NCBI GenBank assembly: GCA_035559535.1
Contig: DATMBG010000033.1
Location: 1 to 61,572, forward strand
Length of the DNA: 61,572 nt
Direction of reading: 5' to 3'
Origin: Candidatus Limnocylindrales bacterium
Lineage (GTDB): Bacteria > Moduliflexota > Moduliflexia > Moduliflexales > JAUQPW01
Position 1 is the stretch's first letter. The number at the start of each line of letters is the position of its first letter. Below, piece after piece: positions 35,268-44,091 of the stretch. A program made the position numbers and the translations under genes. A model generated the notes under the pieces. The model worked only from the letters and a program-made list of their open reading frames with translations. It ran no database searches and had not been told where the DNA came from.

Positions 35268-36026
35268 CTAGAAGATGGCACGCGGCAGATAACCCTCCAA
35301 AGCTTCCAACGTTGTCGTGTAGTGAATGACCTTCTCTTCAATTTCACAAGCCGGAGGTGTCTGACCACCCTCTTGATCCCAAATCCGCTGAATTGCAGCA
35401 TCTCGGAATTGTACCCAATTCGGATCGTCCGAAGCTATTTTTTTGATCTGTTGGAGAATTTTTTGAATGGTTTCTTCATCTAAATCCGGTGAGAACTCGA
35501 CAAGGATCCCATCCTTGTCCTGAAGAGCTTTCAGGGTTCGTTGGATCTCCTTTTCTGAGGAGATTTTCCAGCTCCAGATTACAGGGACGCAGTCTTCCAG
35601 ATTCTCTAGCCACTTCGGGTCTATTTGATCCTTTTGGTGCCAGGGGAGCACGATCACAAATTGAGTGGAATAGATGATATTTTCTTCATAAGAGGAAAAT
35701 AAGTAATATCGATTCAAGAAGTGATCTGGATTGGAGACATAGACCAGAAGTTCCTCCAAAATTTCAACGGGGAAGGGGGTTTCGGTCTCCAGGACTATGC
35801 TAAAGATTCCATGGGGATTTGCCTGTACAAGAGGAGAGAGAAAAGCTTCTATCAAGCTGGCTTCGGAAGAAAGGTTTTGGCATTTAAACCAGGCCGTGAA
35901 ACAGTTGGCAATATGAGTTTTTAAGTTTTCGGCCAGGTTTTTCATTTGAGAAGGGGTTTGGATCTGGCCATCCAGCTTAAGGATCACCTTCGTAACCGGG
36001 TAGTTCATAGGGCTATCGAACAGCAT
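35268..36026 (-). CDS. Hypothetical protein partnered with a radical SAM gene
   Basis: This 252-residue soluble protein is not recognised. It has no signal or membrane helix. The body is mixed alpha/beta with F-S-I-V-L-E-T-E-T-P-F-P-V-E-I-L-E near the middle. It overlaps the end of the upstream radical SAM gene by 14 bp on the same strand, so the two are almost certainly co-translated and may act together, for example as an accessory or substrate-binding partner. Codon use looks like that of neighbouring genes. Confidence 0.7.
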   Translation of the reverse strand: MLFDSPMNYPVTKVILKLDGQIQTPSQMKNLAENLKTHIANCFTAWFKCQNLSSEASLIEAFLSPLVQANPHGIFSIVLETETPFPVEILEELLVYVSNPDHFLNRYYLFSSYEENIIYSTQFVIVLPWHQKDQIDPKWLENLEDCVPVIWSWKISSEKEIQRTLKALQDKDGILVEFSPDLDEETIQKILQQIKKIASDDPNWVQFRDAAIQRIWDQEGGQTPPACEIEEKVIHYTTTLEALEGYLPRAIF

Positions 36027-37404
36027 GGAAGGGTTTCAGAGAGCTTTTATACTTGATTTTTTGATTCAAAGGTCTATTTAACCCATTTTGGCCTGTATAG
36101 GTTGTCAGGGAGGGTAACTGAATGGGGTCAATATCAACCCCAAGCCGTTCTGCGCAATATTCTTGGGCTTTGCGAAGATCGGTCCCGGACATGGTTTCGG
36201 TTTCCAGCACATAGTAGGGGGGTTCCGCCTGGTATTTTAACCCCAGTTTCTCAGCATTAGCCCGGAGAACAGTTCCTGGAAGAACGCTTAGATTGTAAGC
36301 TTCTACTTCAGAATAAGCTTCATGGTCGATGAGAAAATCAACGGTTTCTGCAATGGTTGAAAAAGTATCTCCAGGCAACCCTATGATAAGTCCCACGGTG
36401 ACCTGGATATTTCGATCTTTCAGGAGGTGGACACCCTTTAAAAATCGTTCCAGATTGTTTCGCCGACCTACTTTTTTTAAAGCTTCCGGGTTAATGCTTT
36501 GTAAACCGACCTCCACACTTTTAAAATTACATCTTTTAAATAGATCGGCCATTTTTTCATCGACCAGATCGGCTCGAATCTCGGTATGAAAATATAAAGA
36601 TCTGTCTGGATTGTGCCTTTGAATAACTTCGCCTACCTGCTCGAGGTCTTTACGATCATTAAACGTTGGATCCATGATATATATCTCACGAACCCCATTT
36701 TTACGGGCATAATCTACATGCTGTGCTAGACGTTCCAGGGGGAAGGCCAGAGTATTGGTAAACATTTTATAATAATAGCAATATTGGCAATGGAATCTAC
36801 ACCCTCGAACCGTTTCAATCCACATGGAACGATCTCGGGAAGGGCCAATAATACCCTTAAGATAAGGGGAGGGAATTTCTGCCAGATCGGAAATAGAAAC
36901 ACGGGGGGAAGTCATAATCAGGCGGTCTCCTTCTCTGAAAAAAAGTCCGCGAATCTCAGGAAGTCGGGGAATTCCTTTGCTAAAATGTCTGAGAAGTTCT
37001 ACAAAGGTCCTCTCTCCTTCGTTGATAACGCCTATATCGATTACCGGATGAGACAAAATGTAAGGATTATCCGGGGTTATCTCGGGTCCTCCCACTACTA
37101 CTTTCAGGCGAGGAAGTCGTTTTTTGAGTTCTCCAGCAATGTACAAACTTCGGGTTACATTCCAGCAATAACAGGTTATTCCTAACATATCGATATCTTG
37201 ATTTGCAATCTTGTCAATTAACCCGGCGTCCCCTAACAAATCTGCTGTATCAGGGTCCAGGATTTCTACATCTACCTCGTCCAAGAGCCCTTCCTGGGCA
37301 GCCATGGCTTTTAAATAACCTGCTGCGAGCGGAATATTTGCTCGGATTCCACCGAAATTAAACTGGTGGACCGGTAATTGCATAAGAAGAATCTTAACTC
37401 CCAT
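36013..37404 (-). CDS. B12-binding radical SAM protein
   Basis: This is a 463-residue enzyme with an N-terminal cobalamin-binding-like domain (residues 1-150, including G-I-T-C-Y-C-W-N and V-V-V-G-G-P-E-I-T-P-D) followed by a radical SAM domain. The cluster cysteines are C-R-F-H-C-Q-Y-C near residues 201-208. The remaining core includes V-G-L-Q-S-I-N-P-E-A-L-K and G-L-I-I-G-L-P-G-D. The class is known for methylations and ring rearrangements, but the substrate is unknown here. It overlaps the downstream hypothetical gene by 14 bp. Confidence 0.87.
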   Translation of the reverse strand: MGVKILLMQLPVHQFNFGGIRANIPLAAGYLKAMAAQEGLLDEVDVEILDPDTADLLGDAGLIDKIANQDIDMLGITCYCWNVTRSLYIAGELKKRLPRLKVVVGGPEITPDNPYILSHPVIDIGVINEGERTFVELLRHFSKGIPRLPEIRGLFFREGDRLIMTSPRVSISDLAEIPSPYLKGIIGPSRDRSMWIETVRGCRFHCQYCYYYKMFTNTLAFPLERLAQHVDYARKNGVREIYIMDPTFNDRKDLEQVGEVIQRHNPDRSLYFHTEIRADLVDEKMADLFKRCNFKSVEVGLQSINPEALKKVGRRNNLERFLKGVHLLKDRNIQVTVGLIIGLPGDTFSTIAETVDFLIDHEAYSEVEAYNLSVLPGTVLRANAEKLGLKYQAEPPYYVLETETMSGTDLRKAQEYCAERLGVDIDPIQLPSLTTYTGQNGLNRPLNQKIKYKSSLKPFHAVR

Positions 37405-37477
37405 ACGTTAGTAAAATAGAAAGAAAAAAGAAGGACGTCAATAACGTTCTTTTTAATGATTTAAAGGGGTAGCTAAC

Positions 37478-37507
37478 TTGACAAAACGACTTTTTCGCCT
37501 ATATTAT
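37478..37507 (+). promoter_or_regulatory. Sigma-70 type promoter of the dksA-like gene
   Basis: TTGACA (37478-37483) is followed by TATATT at 37500 (16-bp spacer) or TATTAT at 37502 (18-bp spacer). The gene starts about 60 bp downstream. Confidence 0.65.
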
Positions 37508-37565
37508 AAGTATTTATTTAACCAGCCGTTAATTCTAATTCTCAGCATCAAGGAGGAGAAGATTC

Positions 37566-37925
37566 ATGAAAGGTGACATCAACAAAATACGTGAGCTACT
37601 ACTTACCCAAAAGCAAGAGATTCTTAGCAAGATTCAAACAGGTAAAGATGAAGAGGAGCTGACAGCCTCCAATCGAGGGGATTATGTAGATATTGCAACC
37701 GATGGACTGGCCCATGAACTCAGCTACATGTTTGAAGAAAGGGAAAAAGAAAAACTCAAACTCATCGATGAAACCTTAGAAAGTATTGGGCAGGGTACTT
37801 ATGGGGAGTGCCTGGAGTGTGGCGATGAAATTGAATTTGAAAGGCTTCTGGCATTGCCTTTTGCCAAGTTATGCTTGGATTGTAAGTCAAGGGAAGAACG
37901 AAGAAGTAAAATTCCTATTGGTTAA
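37566..37925 (+). CDS. DksA/TraR-type zinc-finger protein
   Basis: This 119-residue protein of the DksA/TraR family would bind the RNA polymerase secondary channel and modulate transcription with ppGpp. A coiled-coil N-terminal half is followed by the zinc finger C-L-E-C-G near residue 80 and C-L-D-C-K near residue 101. The D-x-A/D tip acidic residues lie in R-G-D-Y-V-D-I-A-T-D near residues 38-47. CAAGGAGGAG precedes the ATG. Length and motifs fit the shorter TraR/YbiI-like type as well as DksA. Confidence 0.9.
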   Translation: MKGDINKIRELLLTQKQEILSKIQTGKDEEELTASNRGDYVDIATDGLAHELSYMFEEREKEKLKLIDETLESIGQGTYGECLECGDEIEFERLLALPFAKLCLDCKSREERRSKIPIG

Positions 37926-37998
37926 ATAAGTTCACTTTATGGAACTACGGCATGAAATAACCCCTCACTCCAAGGAGCCAAGGAGCTGGCAATCTCTG

Positions 37999-38424
37999 TT
38001 AGAGGGGCGAAGCCGGTTTTGGGATAAGGCAGGTAGACTCTCCGGATAGTACAAGGGTTCCATCCGATCTTTTACAAGTGGTTTTAAGCTTAATCCGATA
38101 GGTAGTCTCGTTTTTTTCTAAGACTTCTACCTCCGCGGTGATTGTATCTCCAATCCTTACAGGAGATAGAAACTTTAAGTTTTGAGATACATGAACCCCC
38201 CCATCACCCAATAATTGGGTCAGTGGATTCGTTAAGAGGCTCGCCGTTAACATCCCATGCACGACCCGACCTTTAAACATGGAGCGACGGGCGAATTCTT
38301 CATCCACATGGAGGGGGTTCATATCTCCTGTAATTCCTACAAAAAAACCGATATCTACTTCGGTAAGAGTTTTTGTAAAGCTTCGTTTTTCTCCTATCTG
38401 AATATCTTTAAATTCCCGTTTCGT
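37999..38424 (-). CDS. MaoC-like (R)-specific enoyl-CoA hydratase with apparent ACG start
   Basis: This is a hotdog-fold hydratase of the PhaJ/MaoC type. The hydratase motif includes F-V-G-I-T-G-D-M-N-P-L-H-V-D then G-R-V-V-H-G-M-L. The first usable ATG (38322) lies after V-G-I-T-G-D and would cut off about 34 conserved residues. In the same frame the sequence extends upstream through F-K-D-I-Q-I-G-E-K-R-S-F-T to an ACG at 38422-38424, 6 codons after a stop at 38440-38442. GGGAG lies 8 nt before the ACG. With this start the protein has 141 residues, the usual length. No ATG, GTG or TTG exists in the extended part. Confidence 0.82.
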   Translation of the reverse strand, partial: TKREFKDIQIGEKRSFTKTLTEVDIGFFVGITGDMNPLHVDEEFARRSMFKGRVVHGMLTASLLTNPLTQLLGDGGVHVSQNLKFLSPVRIGDTITAEVEVLEKNETTYRIKLKTTCKRSDGTLVLSGESTCLIPKPASPL

Positions 38425-38525
38425 AGCTCTTTCTCCCTGCTATTTTTAGAAATCAGAATCCAGAAAGGTTATTCTGAAAACTGATTTCCGATTTCTAAAT
38501 TCTGACTCCTGGCTTTGGAGTCACG

Positions 38526-39965
38526 TCACGATGCTCTTTCCTGTCGTGCTTTTTCCAGTTCCTCCCATAACTTTACATGATGGGTCTCAGGAATGTACAG
38601 AGAGCCGATGACAAAAGTCATAATTGCAACGATAATGGGGTAAATAAGACCTGCATAGATATTACCTGTAGCGGTAACAATATAGGTGGCGATAAACGGA
38701 GTAAGTCCCCCAAACCAGCCATTTCCGAAGTGGTAAGGTACTGACATGGAAGTATATCGAATTCTGGTTGGAAAGAGTTCTACCAGGAAGGCAGCAATAG
38801 GACCATACACCATGGTTACATAGATGACCTGGATCAGTATGAGGAGCGTCAACATGATCACGTCAGGATGAACCGCTTCCACAACGGCTGGGGTGATCAC
38901 CTTACCGGTAGCATCTACAACTGCCTCTTTGATAACAGCAGTAGGGCCGGCAAAGTAGTGCATCCCATAGTAAATGGGAAAGTAAGTCAGTGCAGCAATC
39001 AAACAACCCCACATCATAATCTTTTTTCGTCCAATCTTGTCGGATAAAGCCCCAAATACAATGAAAAATGGGGTACCCAGGGCCAGTGCAACGGCTACGA
39101 TGATGTTCGCAGTGACAAAGTTTACTTTAAGTACGGTCTGTAAAAAGAACAGAGCATAAAACTGACCGGTATACCAGACAACGGCTTGACCGGCCGTAGC
39201 ACCTAGTAGGGCTAAGAGCATCAATTTACGGTTCTCCGGGTTACGGAAGGTTTCTGTAAGCGGTTGTCGAGAAGTTTTACCTGCGGCTTTCATCCCAGCA
39301 AATAAAGGGGATTCCTTTAATCTGATACGAATGTAATAAGACATTGCAACCAGTAGAATGGACAGAATAAATGGGATACGCCAGCCCCAGGCTTTAAAAG
39401 CGGCTTCACCCATGGAAAGTCGGGTGATCAAAATAACCCCCAGGGATAAAAATAAGCCCAATGTGGCTGTTGTTTGGATGTAACTGGTATAATAACCGCG
39501 CTTATTGTCGGGTGAGTGCTCGGCTATGTAAGTGGCTGCGCCACCGTATTCCCCGCCTAAGGCAAGACCCTGGAGCAACCTGAGCGTAACCAAAATAATA
39601 GGGGCCAGAATCCCTATATGGTTATAGGTAGGTAAAAGACCGATAATGGTGGTTGCTCCCCCCATAATTAGTAAGGTTAAGAGAAAAGCATATTTCCGCC
39701 CTATGAGATCCCCTATACGACCAAAAACAACCGCACCGAAAGGTCTAACCAGGAAACCAGTCGCAAAGGTAGCTAATAAAACAAGAAATTGAACAGCAGG
39801 ATCCCCGGGTGGATAGAACAACGGAGCAATAATCGTACCCAGGCTACCAAAAATGTAAAAATCATACCACTCAATAACGGTTCCGGCTGAGGAGGCCGCT
39901 ATTACTTGCCAGAGTTTGTAGTCTCTCACCATCGTTTCATAGGACCCATCTTTTTCTTGACTCAT
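38526..39965 (-). CDS. MFS transporter, metabolite:H+ symporter (MHS) type
   Basis: This is a 12-TM transporter of 479 residues from the ATG at 39965, which has AGGAGA upstream. An in-frame ATG at 39989 lacks one. MHS hallmarks are G-T-V-I-E-W-Y-D-F-Y-I-F-G near residue 28, the loop G-R-I-G-D-L-I-G-R-K, and G-L-A-L-G-G-E-Y-G-G-A. Family members move osmolytes, citrate, ketoglutarate or other organic acids with protons, and the substrate cannot be named. The large loop between TM9 and TM10 contains an acidic insertion. It is transcribed divergently from 40245. Confidence 0.9.
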   Translation of the reverse strand: MSQEKDGSYETMVRDYKLWQVIAASSAGTVIEWYDFYIFGSLGTIIAPLFYPPGDPAVQFLVLLATFATGFLVRPFGAVVFGRIGDLIGRKYAFLLTLLIMGGATTIIGLLPTYNHIGILAPIILVTLRLLQGLALGGEYGGAATYIAEHSPDNKRGYYTSYIQTTATLGLFLSLGVILITRLSMGEAAFKAWGWRIPFILSILLVAMSYYIRIRLKESPLFAGMKAAGKTSRQPLTETFRNPENRKLMLLALLGATAGQAVVWYTGQFYALFFLQTVLKVNFVTANIIVAVALALGTPFFIVFGALSDKIGRKKIMMWGCLIAALTYFPIYYGMHYFAGPTAVIKEAVVDATGKVITPAVVEAVHPDVIMLTLLILIQVIYVTMVYGPIAAFLVELFPTRIRYTSMSVPYHFGNGWFGGLTPFIATYIVTATGNIYAGLIYPIIVAIMTFVIGSLYIPETHHVKLWEELEKARQERAS

Positions 39966-40244
39966 ATGATAGTCTCCTAGAAAAAACAAATTTTATTTTT
40001 AGATCTTTTTTCACCTGACTTCTCTCAGAGTCCCCTTTATTTCATCTAAAAATTTTCTTGTCAAGAAAAACTTTCCCTCCATCCAAAAATTTACCTGAAG
40101 AATAAATTCTGTAGGTTACTGGACTTTTTTATTGACGAAATGCCTGTTCACTTTGTAATATTTGAAGGATAAAAAATTTTTTAATAAATTGAAATCTCCA
40201 ACACTCGACCGACTTTTAGAATTCCTGATCTAAGAAGGTGGTCT

Positions 40245-40613
40245 GTGGATAACTCCGCTATCTGTGTACCCAATATCGGCCCTAGAGAAAGTCAAAAGCG
40301 ATTTAGAATGGGAACAATCATGTTGATGGTGGCCGTTGGACTGGCCGTCACCTTTATAGCTATGGACGTAAATCGCTGGTGGCGGGTAAGCCTTTTTTTA
40401 CCATTCTGGGCAAGTACCCTGGGCTTTTTTCAAACCCAAGAGAAAACCTGAGTGTTACTGGCTAAGCGTGGGTTGCGCAATCTGGACAAAGGGATCGAAA
40501 AGATCCAGACTAAATCTGAAATAATGCAACTTCACTACCAGGCCCGGAAAGTTTATATTAAATCCATATTTGTAGCAATTTTATTGACACTTTTAGGTTT
40601 GTTGATTCCTTGA
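40245..40613 (+). CDS. Two-TM protein with in-frame TGA at an expected Cys codon
   Basis: A GTG start at 40245 with AAGAAGG upstream opens a frame that contains two membrane helices (I-M-L-M-V-A-V-G-L-A-V-T-F-I-A-M and W-R-V-S-L-F-L-P-F-W-A) and reaches TGA at 40449-40451. The same frame continues without another stop to 40613 with V-L-L-A-K-R-G-L-R-N-L-D-K-G, then a third helix L-L-T-L-L-G-L-L-I-P. From memory of related small membrane proteins, the block F-Q-x-x-E-K-T-C-V-x-L-A-x-R-G-x-R-N has Cys where this gene has TGA. It is either a nonsense mutation, a sequencing error or selenocysteine. Confidence 0.6.
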
Positions 40614-40629
40614 TAGCCAGGAGTTAAAA

Positions 40630-41184
40630 GTGAGGTTCATAAAAACAAAGTTTAAGGGTCTCTTGATTATTGAACCCCAAATATTTCGAGATGTAAGGGG
40701 GTTTTTCATGGAGAGTTACAACCGGCGAAAATTCTCTGAAAATGGAATTCCTTCAGAGTTCGTACAGGATAATATAAGTAGATCGGTAAAGGGTACTTTG
40801 CGCGGACTGCATTATCAACTCAACCCTCATAGTCAAGGTAAACTTGTTCGGGTAACCGAAGGCGCTGTATTTGATGTGGCGGTGGACATTCGCTTTGGCT
40901 CCCCTACCTTTGGACAGTGGTTTGGTTATATCTTAAGCGCGGAAAATAGGCACGCTCTCTACATTCCCCCGGGTTTTGCGCATGGTTTTTGTGTATTAAC
41001 AGATGAAGCGGAATTTACCTATAAATGTACCGCATTTTATGTGCCGGAAGCAGAACGCGCGATTATTTGGAACGATCCGCAAATCGCCATCCAATGGCCT
41101 ATCACTCCAGACCCAAATTTAATGTCGGAAAAGGATAAAAATGCCCCTACTTTAAGTAGAGCTGAAATTAATTTTTATTTTTAA
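40630..41184 (+). CDS. rfbC: dTDP-4-dehydrorhamnose 3,5-epimerase
   Basis: This epimerase of dTDP-L-rhamnose synthesis has 184 residues, the usual length. Conserved features are F-x-E-S-Y-N near residue 29, the catalytic His region L-R-G-L-H-Y-Q, the V-F-D-V-A-V-D-I-R strand and P-P-G-F-A-H-G-F-C-V-L. The product is used in O-antigen or other surface glycans. The GTG start at 40630 has GGAG upstream. No other rfb genes are adjacent, so it is an isolated copy. It follows the two-TM gene by 16 bp. Confidence 0.95.
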   Translation: MRFIKTKFKGLLIIEPQIFRDVRGFFMESYNRRKFSENGIPSEFVQDNISRSVKGTLRGLHYQLNPHSQGKLVRVTEGAVFDVAVDIRFGSPTFGQWFGYILSAENRHALYIPPGFAHGFCVLTDEAEFTYKCTAFYVPEAERAIIWNDPQIAIQWPITPDPNLMSEKDKNAPTLSRAEINFYF

Positions 41185-41286
41185 CCATCCTGATCCCAGA
41201 GACATGAAGATATTCAGATTCCCTAAGAGAAGGGTAATTTTTTCACCGTTCTTTTTAGAGAACTCTCCGCATATAAGAAAAGTTTA

Positions 41287-42678
41287 GTGGAACTGTATGT
41301 CTTGGTGTCTTCATGGCTAAAAGATTTTCGTATGGCTGCAAAAACCATGGTTGAAAAAATCTTCGAGCGGCATATTCAAGATGAGCCGTTTCCAGGCTTA
41401 TATGCGCTGAAACTGGATTACGTGCTTTGTCACGAAATTACCACGCCTCCGGCCATCAACGATTTACGAGATCGGGGTCTCGATAAAGTCTTCAATCCAG
41501 AAAAAATTAAAGCTACCGTAGACCACGTGGCACCTCCTAAAGATGCAGATACCGCATTACAATATCGAATTCTGAAGGAATGGTGCCGACGGCACGGAAT
41601 CGTATTTTATGACTTAGGACGACATGGGATCTGCCATGCCTTATTTCCAGAAAAGGGCTATGTCCGTCCCGGTGAAGTACTTATTTGTGGAGATTCCCAT
41701 ACCTGTACCATGGGCGCATTTGGGAACTTTGCCGTGGGAGTGGGAACCACCTACCTGGAAACGGGATTACTTACCGGGATCACGTTCTTTCGTATACCCG
41801 AAACGGTTAAGTTTGAATTAACCGGTAAACTTCAGAAGGGTGTTTATCCTAAAGATGTTATCCTGTATTTAATTTCCCGATATGGCGTTTCGTATATGAC
41901 GAATTGTGTGGCAGAGTTTACCGGAGAAGGAGCTAAAACCATCGACATGGAGGGACGAATGACCATTTGCAACATGATGGCCGAGTTCGGGGGAACAACA
42001 GGGATGTTCTACCCGGATGAGCAGACCCTCCAGTATCTCAAGTACCGGGATTTAGGAATGGATAAAAATAACCCGGATGCCATAGATTACCGTAAGACCC
42101 TGGAATCTCGAAGTGATGCCGCGATCCTGGCTGAGTGGCGTCAGCTTTGGTCGGATCCCGACGCAAAATATAAGGCCGTCCATCAACTGGATCTATCCGC
42201 TCTGGAACCTATGGTAACCGCCCTGGCAGATCACCCCAAAGATGATAAACCTTCCCTGGGAAAGCCGATTTCTCAACTGGTCGGCGGAAAGATCCATCAG
42301 GTCTTTATAGGTTCCTGCACCAACGGTCGTATCAGCGATATGCGGGTAGTTGCCGAGATTCTGAAGGGGAGAAAGATTCATCCCGATGTAACCCTGGTTA
42401 TTGTACCTGCAACCACCGAAGTTTATCGACTCTGCCTGGAGGAAGGGCTCATAGAAATTTTCATGGAAGCCGGGGCCCTGGTGGATACACCCAGTTGCTC
42501 CATGTGCTTAGGAATGAAATCGGTTGTTCCTGAAGGTCATATTTGTGCTTCCAGCTCCAACAGAAACTTCCCAGGACGTATGGGAAAAGGAGCTCGAGCT
42601 CAACTCATGAGCCCGGCCACGGCGGCTGCCAGTGCCATCAAAGGAGCTATTACAGACCCAAGGGAATTCTTAAATTAA
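41287..42678 (+). CDS. leuC: 3-isopropylmalate dehydratase large subunit family protein
   Basis: This 4Fe-4S hydro-lyase of the aconitase/LeuC type (463 residues) would isomerise 2- to 3-isopropylmalate or a close analogue. Iron-sulfur cysteines are in G-S-C-T-N-G-R near residue 346 and P-S-C-S-M-C-L-G-M near residue 407. The GTG at 41287 gives an extra N-terminal stretch. An ATG at 41332 (M-A-A-K-T-M-V-E-K-I-F) is the likelier start by family comparison, but neither has a clear ribosome binding site. A helical insertion around residues 245-300 is longer than in E. coli LeuC. It pairs with leuD downstream across a 135-bp gap. Confidence 0.88.
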   Translation: MELYVLVSSWLKDFRMAAKTMVEKIFERHIQDEPFPGLYALKLDYVLCHEITTPPAINDLRDRGLDKVFNPEKIKATVDHVAPPKDADTALQYRILKEWCRRHGIVFYDLGRHGICHALFPEKGYVRPGEVLICGDSHTCTMGAFGNFAVGVGTTYLETGLLTGITFFRIPETVKFELTGKLQKGVYPKDVILYLISRYGVSYMTNCVAEFTGEGAKTIDMEGRMTICNMMAEFGGTTGMFYPDEQTLQYLKYRDLGMDKNNPDAIDYRKTLESRSDAAILAEWRQLWSDPDAKYKAVHQLDLSALEPMVTALADHPKDDKPSLGKPISQLVGGKIHQVFIGSCTNGRISDMRVVAEILKGRKIHPDVTLVIVPATTEVYRLCLEEGLIEIFMEAGALVDTPSCSMCLGMKSVVPEGHICASSSNRNFPGRMGKGARAQLMSPATAAASAIKGAITDPREFLN

Positions 42679-42682
42679 TCAC

Positions 42683-42808
42683 CTGAGGCAGAAGACCGGA
42701 AGCTAGAAGCTAGAGCCCCCGAAATCAGAGGCAAGAAAGTTGAAAACCTCAAGCCTTTGGCCTTCGGTCTCTAACCTCTGGCTTTCGTTCCTCTGCCTTC
42801 AACCTCAG
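42683..42808. repeat. Imperfect palindromic repeat between leuC and leuD
   Basis: Outer CTGAGGCAGA (from 42683) is complemented by TCTGCC and CCTCAG near the right end (to 42808). Inner tracts such as GACCGGAAG and CTTCGGTC also oppose each other. It is a MITE-like or REP-like unit with no coding potential. Confidence 0.5.
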
Positions 42809-42813
42809 AGTAT

Positions 42814-43380
42814 ATGCCCGCTTCATCTGCCGTTACTATGACCGTTCCCATGGTTACAACCATCCGGGGACCTATTTTTAAAATTCCTAAAAATGATGTG
42901 GATACCGACCAGATCATACCGGCTCGTTACCTGACCAAATCCGACAAATCTGGTTTTGGACCTTTTGTCATGGAGAGTCTTGAGTTTGAGGGATTCGACC
43001 GTAATAGCCCGGCCTTCAAACAGGCTAAAATTTTGATTGTCGGAGAGAATTTCGGCTGTGGTTCTTCTCGAGAACACGCTGTCTGGGCTATTCAAGCCCA
43101 TGGCATTCAGGCCATTATTGGAACTACGTTCGCCCGAATCTTCTATCAAAATAGTATTGCCTGTGGACTCCCTGTTATTCGGATCTCCCCGGAAGAGATC
43201 CAAAAACTCTTTTCCCTTGAAAACGGTACCGACATACAAATCGATCTGGAGAAAAAGATCATCCAGGTTGGGGAGGATCAAATCCCCTTTGCCTTAGACG
43301 AATATGATCAGGCCCTACTTCGGGATGGAGGGTTGGTAGGATTCGCCTATAAACGGTATGTAAAAGGTGTTAACAACTGA
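42814..43380 (+). CDS. leuD: 3-isopropylmalate dehydratase small subunit
   Basis: This small subunit of isopropylmalate isomerase has 188 residues. Markers are D-V-D-T-D-Q-I-I-P-A-R-Y-L near residue 30, G-E-N-F-G-C-G-S-S-R-E-H-A near residue 72 and the swivel-domain segment G-T-T-F-A-R-I-F-Y-Q-N-S. Together with the preceding leuC-type gene it forms one enzyme. Two in-frame ATGs (42814 and 42838) are possible. The first is used here. Confidence 0.92.
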   Translation: MPASSAVTMTVPMVTTIRGPIFKIPKNDVDTDQIIPARYLTKSDKSGFGPFVMESLEFEGFDRNSPAFKQAKILIVGENFGCGSSREHAVWAIQAHGIQAIIGTTFARIFYQNSIACGLPVIRISPEEIQKLFSLENGTDIQIDLEKKIIQVGEDQIPFALDEYDQALLRDGGLVGFAYKRYVKGVNN

Positions 43381-43602
43381 TTTAAAGTATTAAAGCCTGT
43401 TCTTTGAATACCCTTTATGCAACGGGTGGGGCTATCGCCGTTGGAAATTTTGTATTCTCTACCCCTTCGCTCGAACCTGTTGCATGAAGGGATGGATAAC
43501 CCCTCAGAGAGATTTGTAAATTTCAAGTTTTTTCAAGTTAAGGAAATAATCCGAAGCCCTGTTAGCCGTAAGAGAGAATCCCTCCGGAATACCGGCTGTA
43601 AT

Positions 43603-43935
43603 CTAATATTTAAGAAGCAACTCCTGAATTCGTTCGGGGGTTGCGGCTACAGTATGCTCGTAACTCACGCTCAATGACACTGTGGTAAAGGTATAGGTAC
43701 TGATCCCCCGATGACCGTTAATATAAGAATACCAGTTCAAGTTGAGGGTATCCCCCTGGATATTTCCTTCGTATTCAATCTTGCCGGATGAGTTCTCAAC
43801 AACAAATTGGATCGGTATACCTTGAAGGGTATACAGCCCTTTTAAGGAATAGGCATGGGATTTGTTCAACCATTTGCCGACCTGATCCTTTCTTTCCCTT
43901 TGAAATAACCGATAGTACAGTACCGTCTTCCGCAT
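43603..43935 (-). CDS. Hypothetical protein
   Basis: This 110-residue frame is not recognised. It begins with a basic region and then has beta-strand rich sequence (F-V-V-E-N-S-S-G-K-I-E-Y-E-G-N-I-Q-G), like a small beta-sandwich. There is no signal peptide or cysteine. The gene is on the same strand as the secreted protein at 44092 but 156 bp away. Codon use is plausible, but the evidence for expression is weak. Confidence 0.42.
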   Translation of the reverse strand: MRKTVLYYRLFQRERKDQVGKWLNKSHAYSLKGLYTLQGIPIQFVVENSSGKIEYEGNIQGDTLNLNWYSYINGHRGISTYTFTTVSLSVSYEHTVAATPERIQELLLKY

Positions 43936-44091
43936 TCTTTATACTATACCCTCCTCTCCGTTCAGTATCAAAAATACTTAAGATATTTGGCCGCTGGAGC
44001 CGTTTCGAGCCTTACCAGCCTTCCACTACCCCAGCCTTCCCGATCCTTAGAATCCCTGGCCGCATTTAACTGCCCCTGGTTTACCCTGGAA

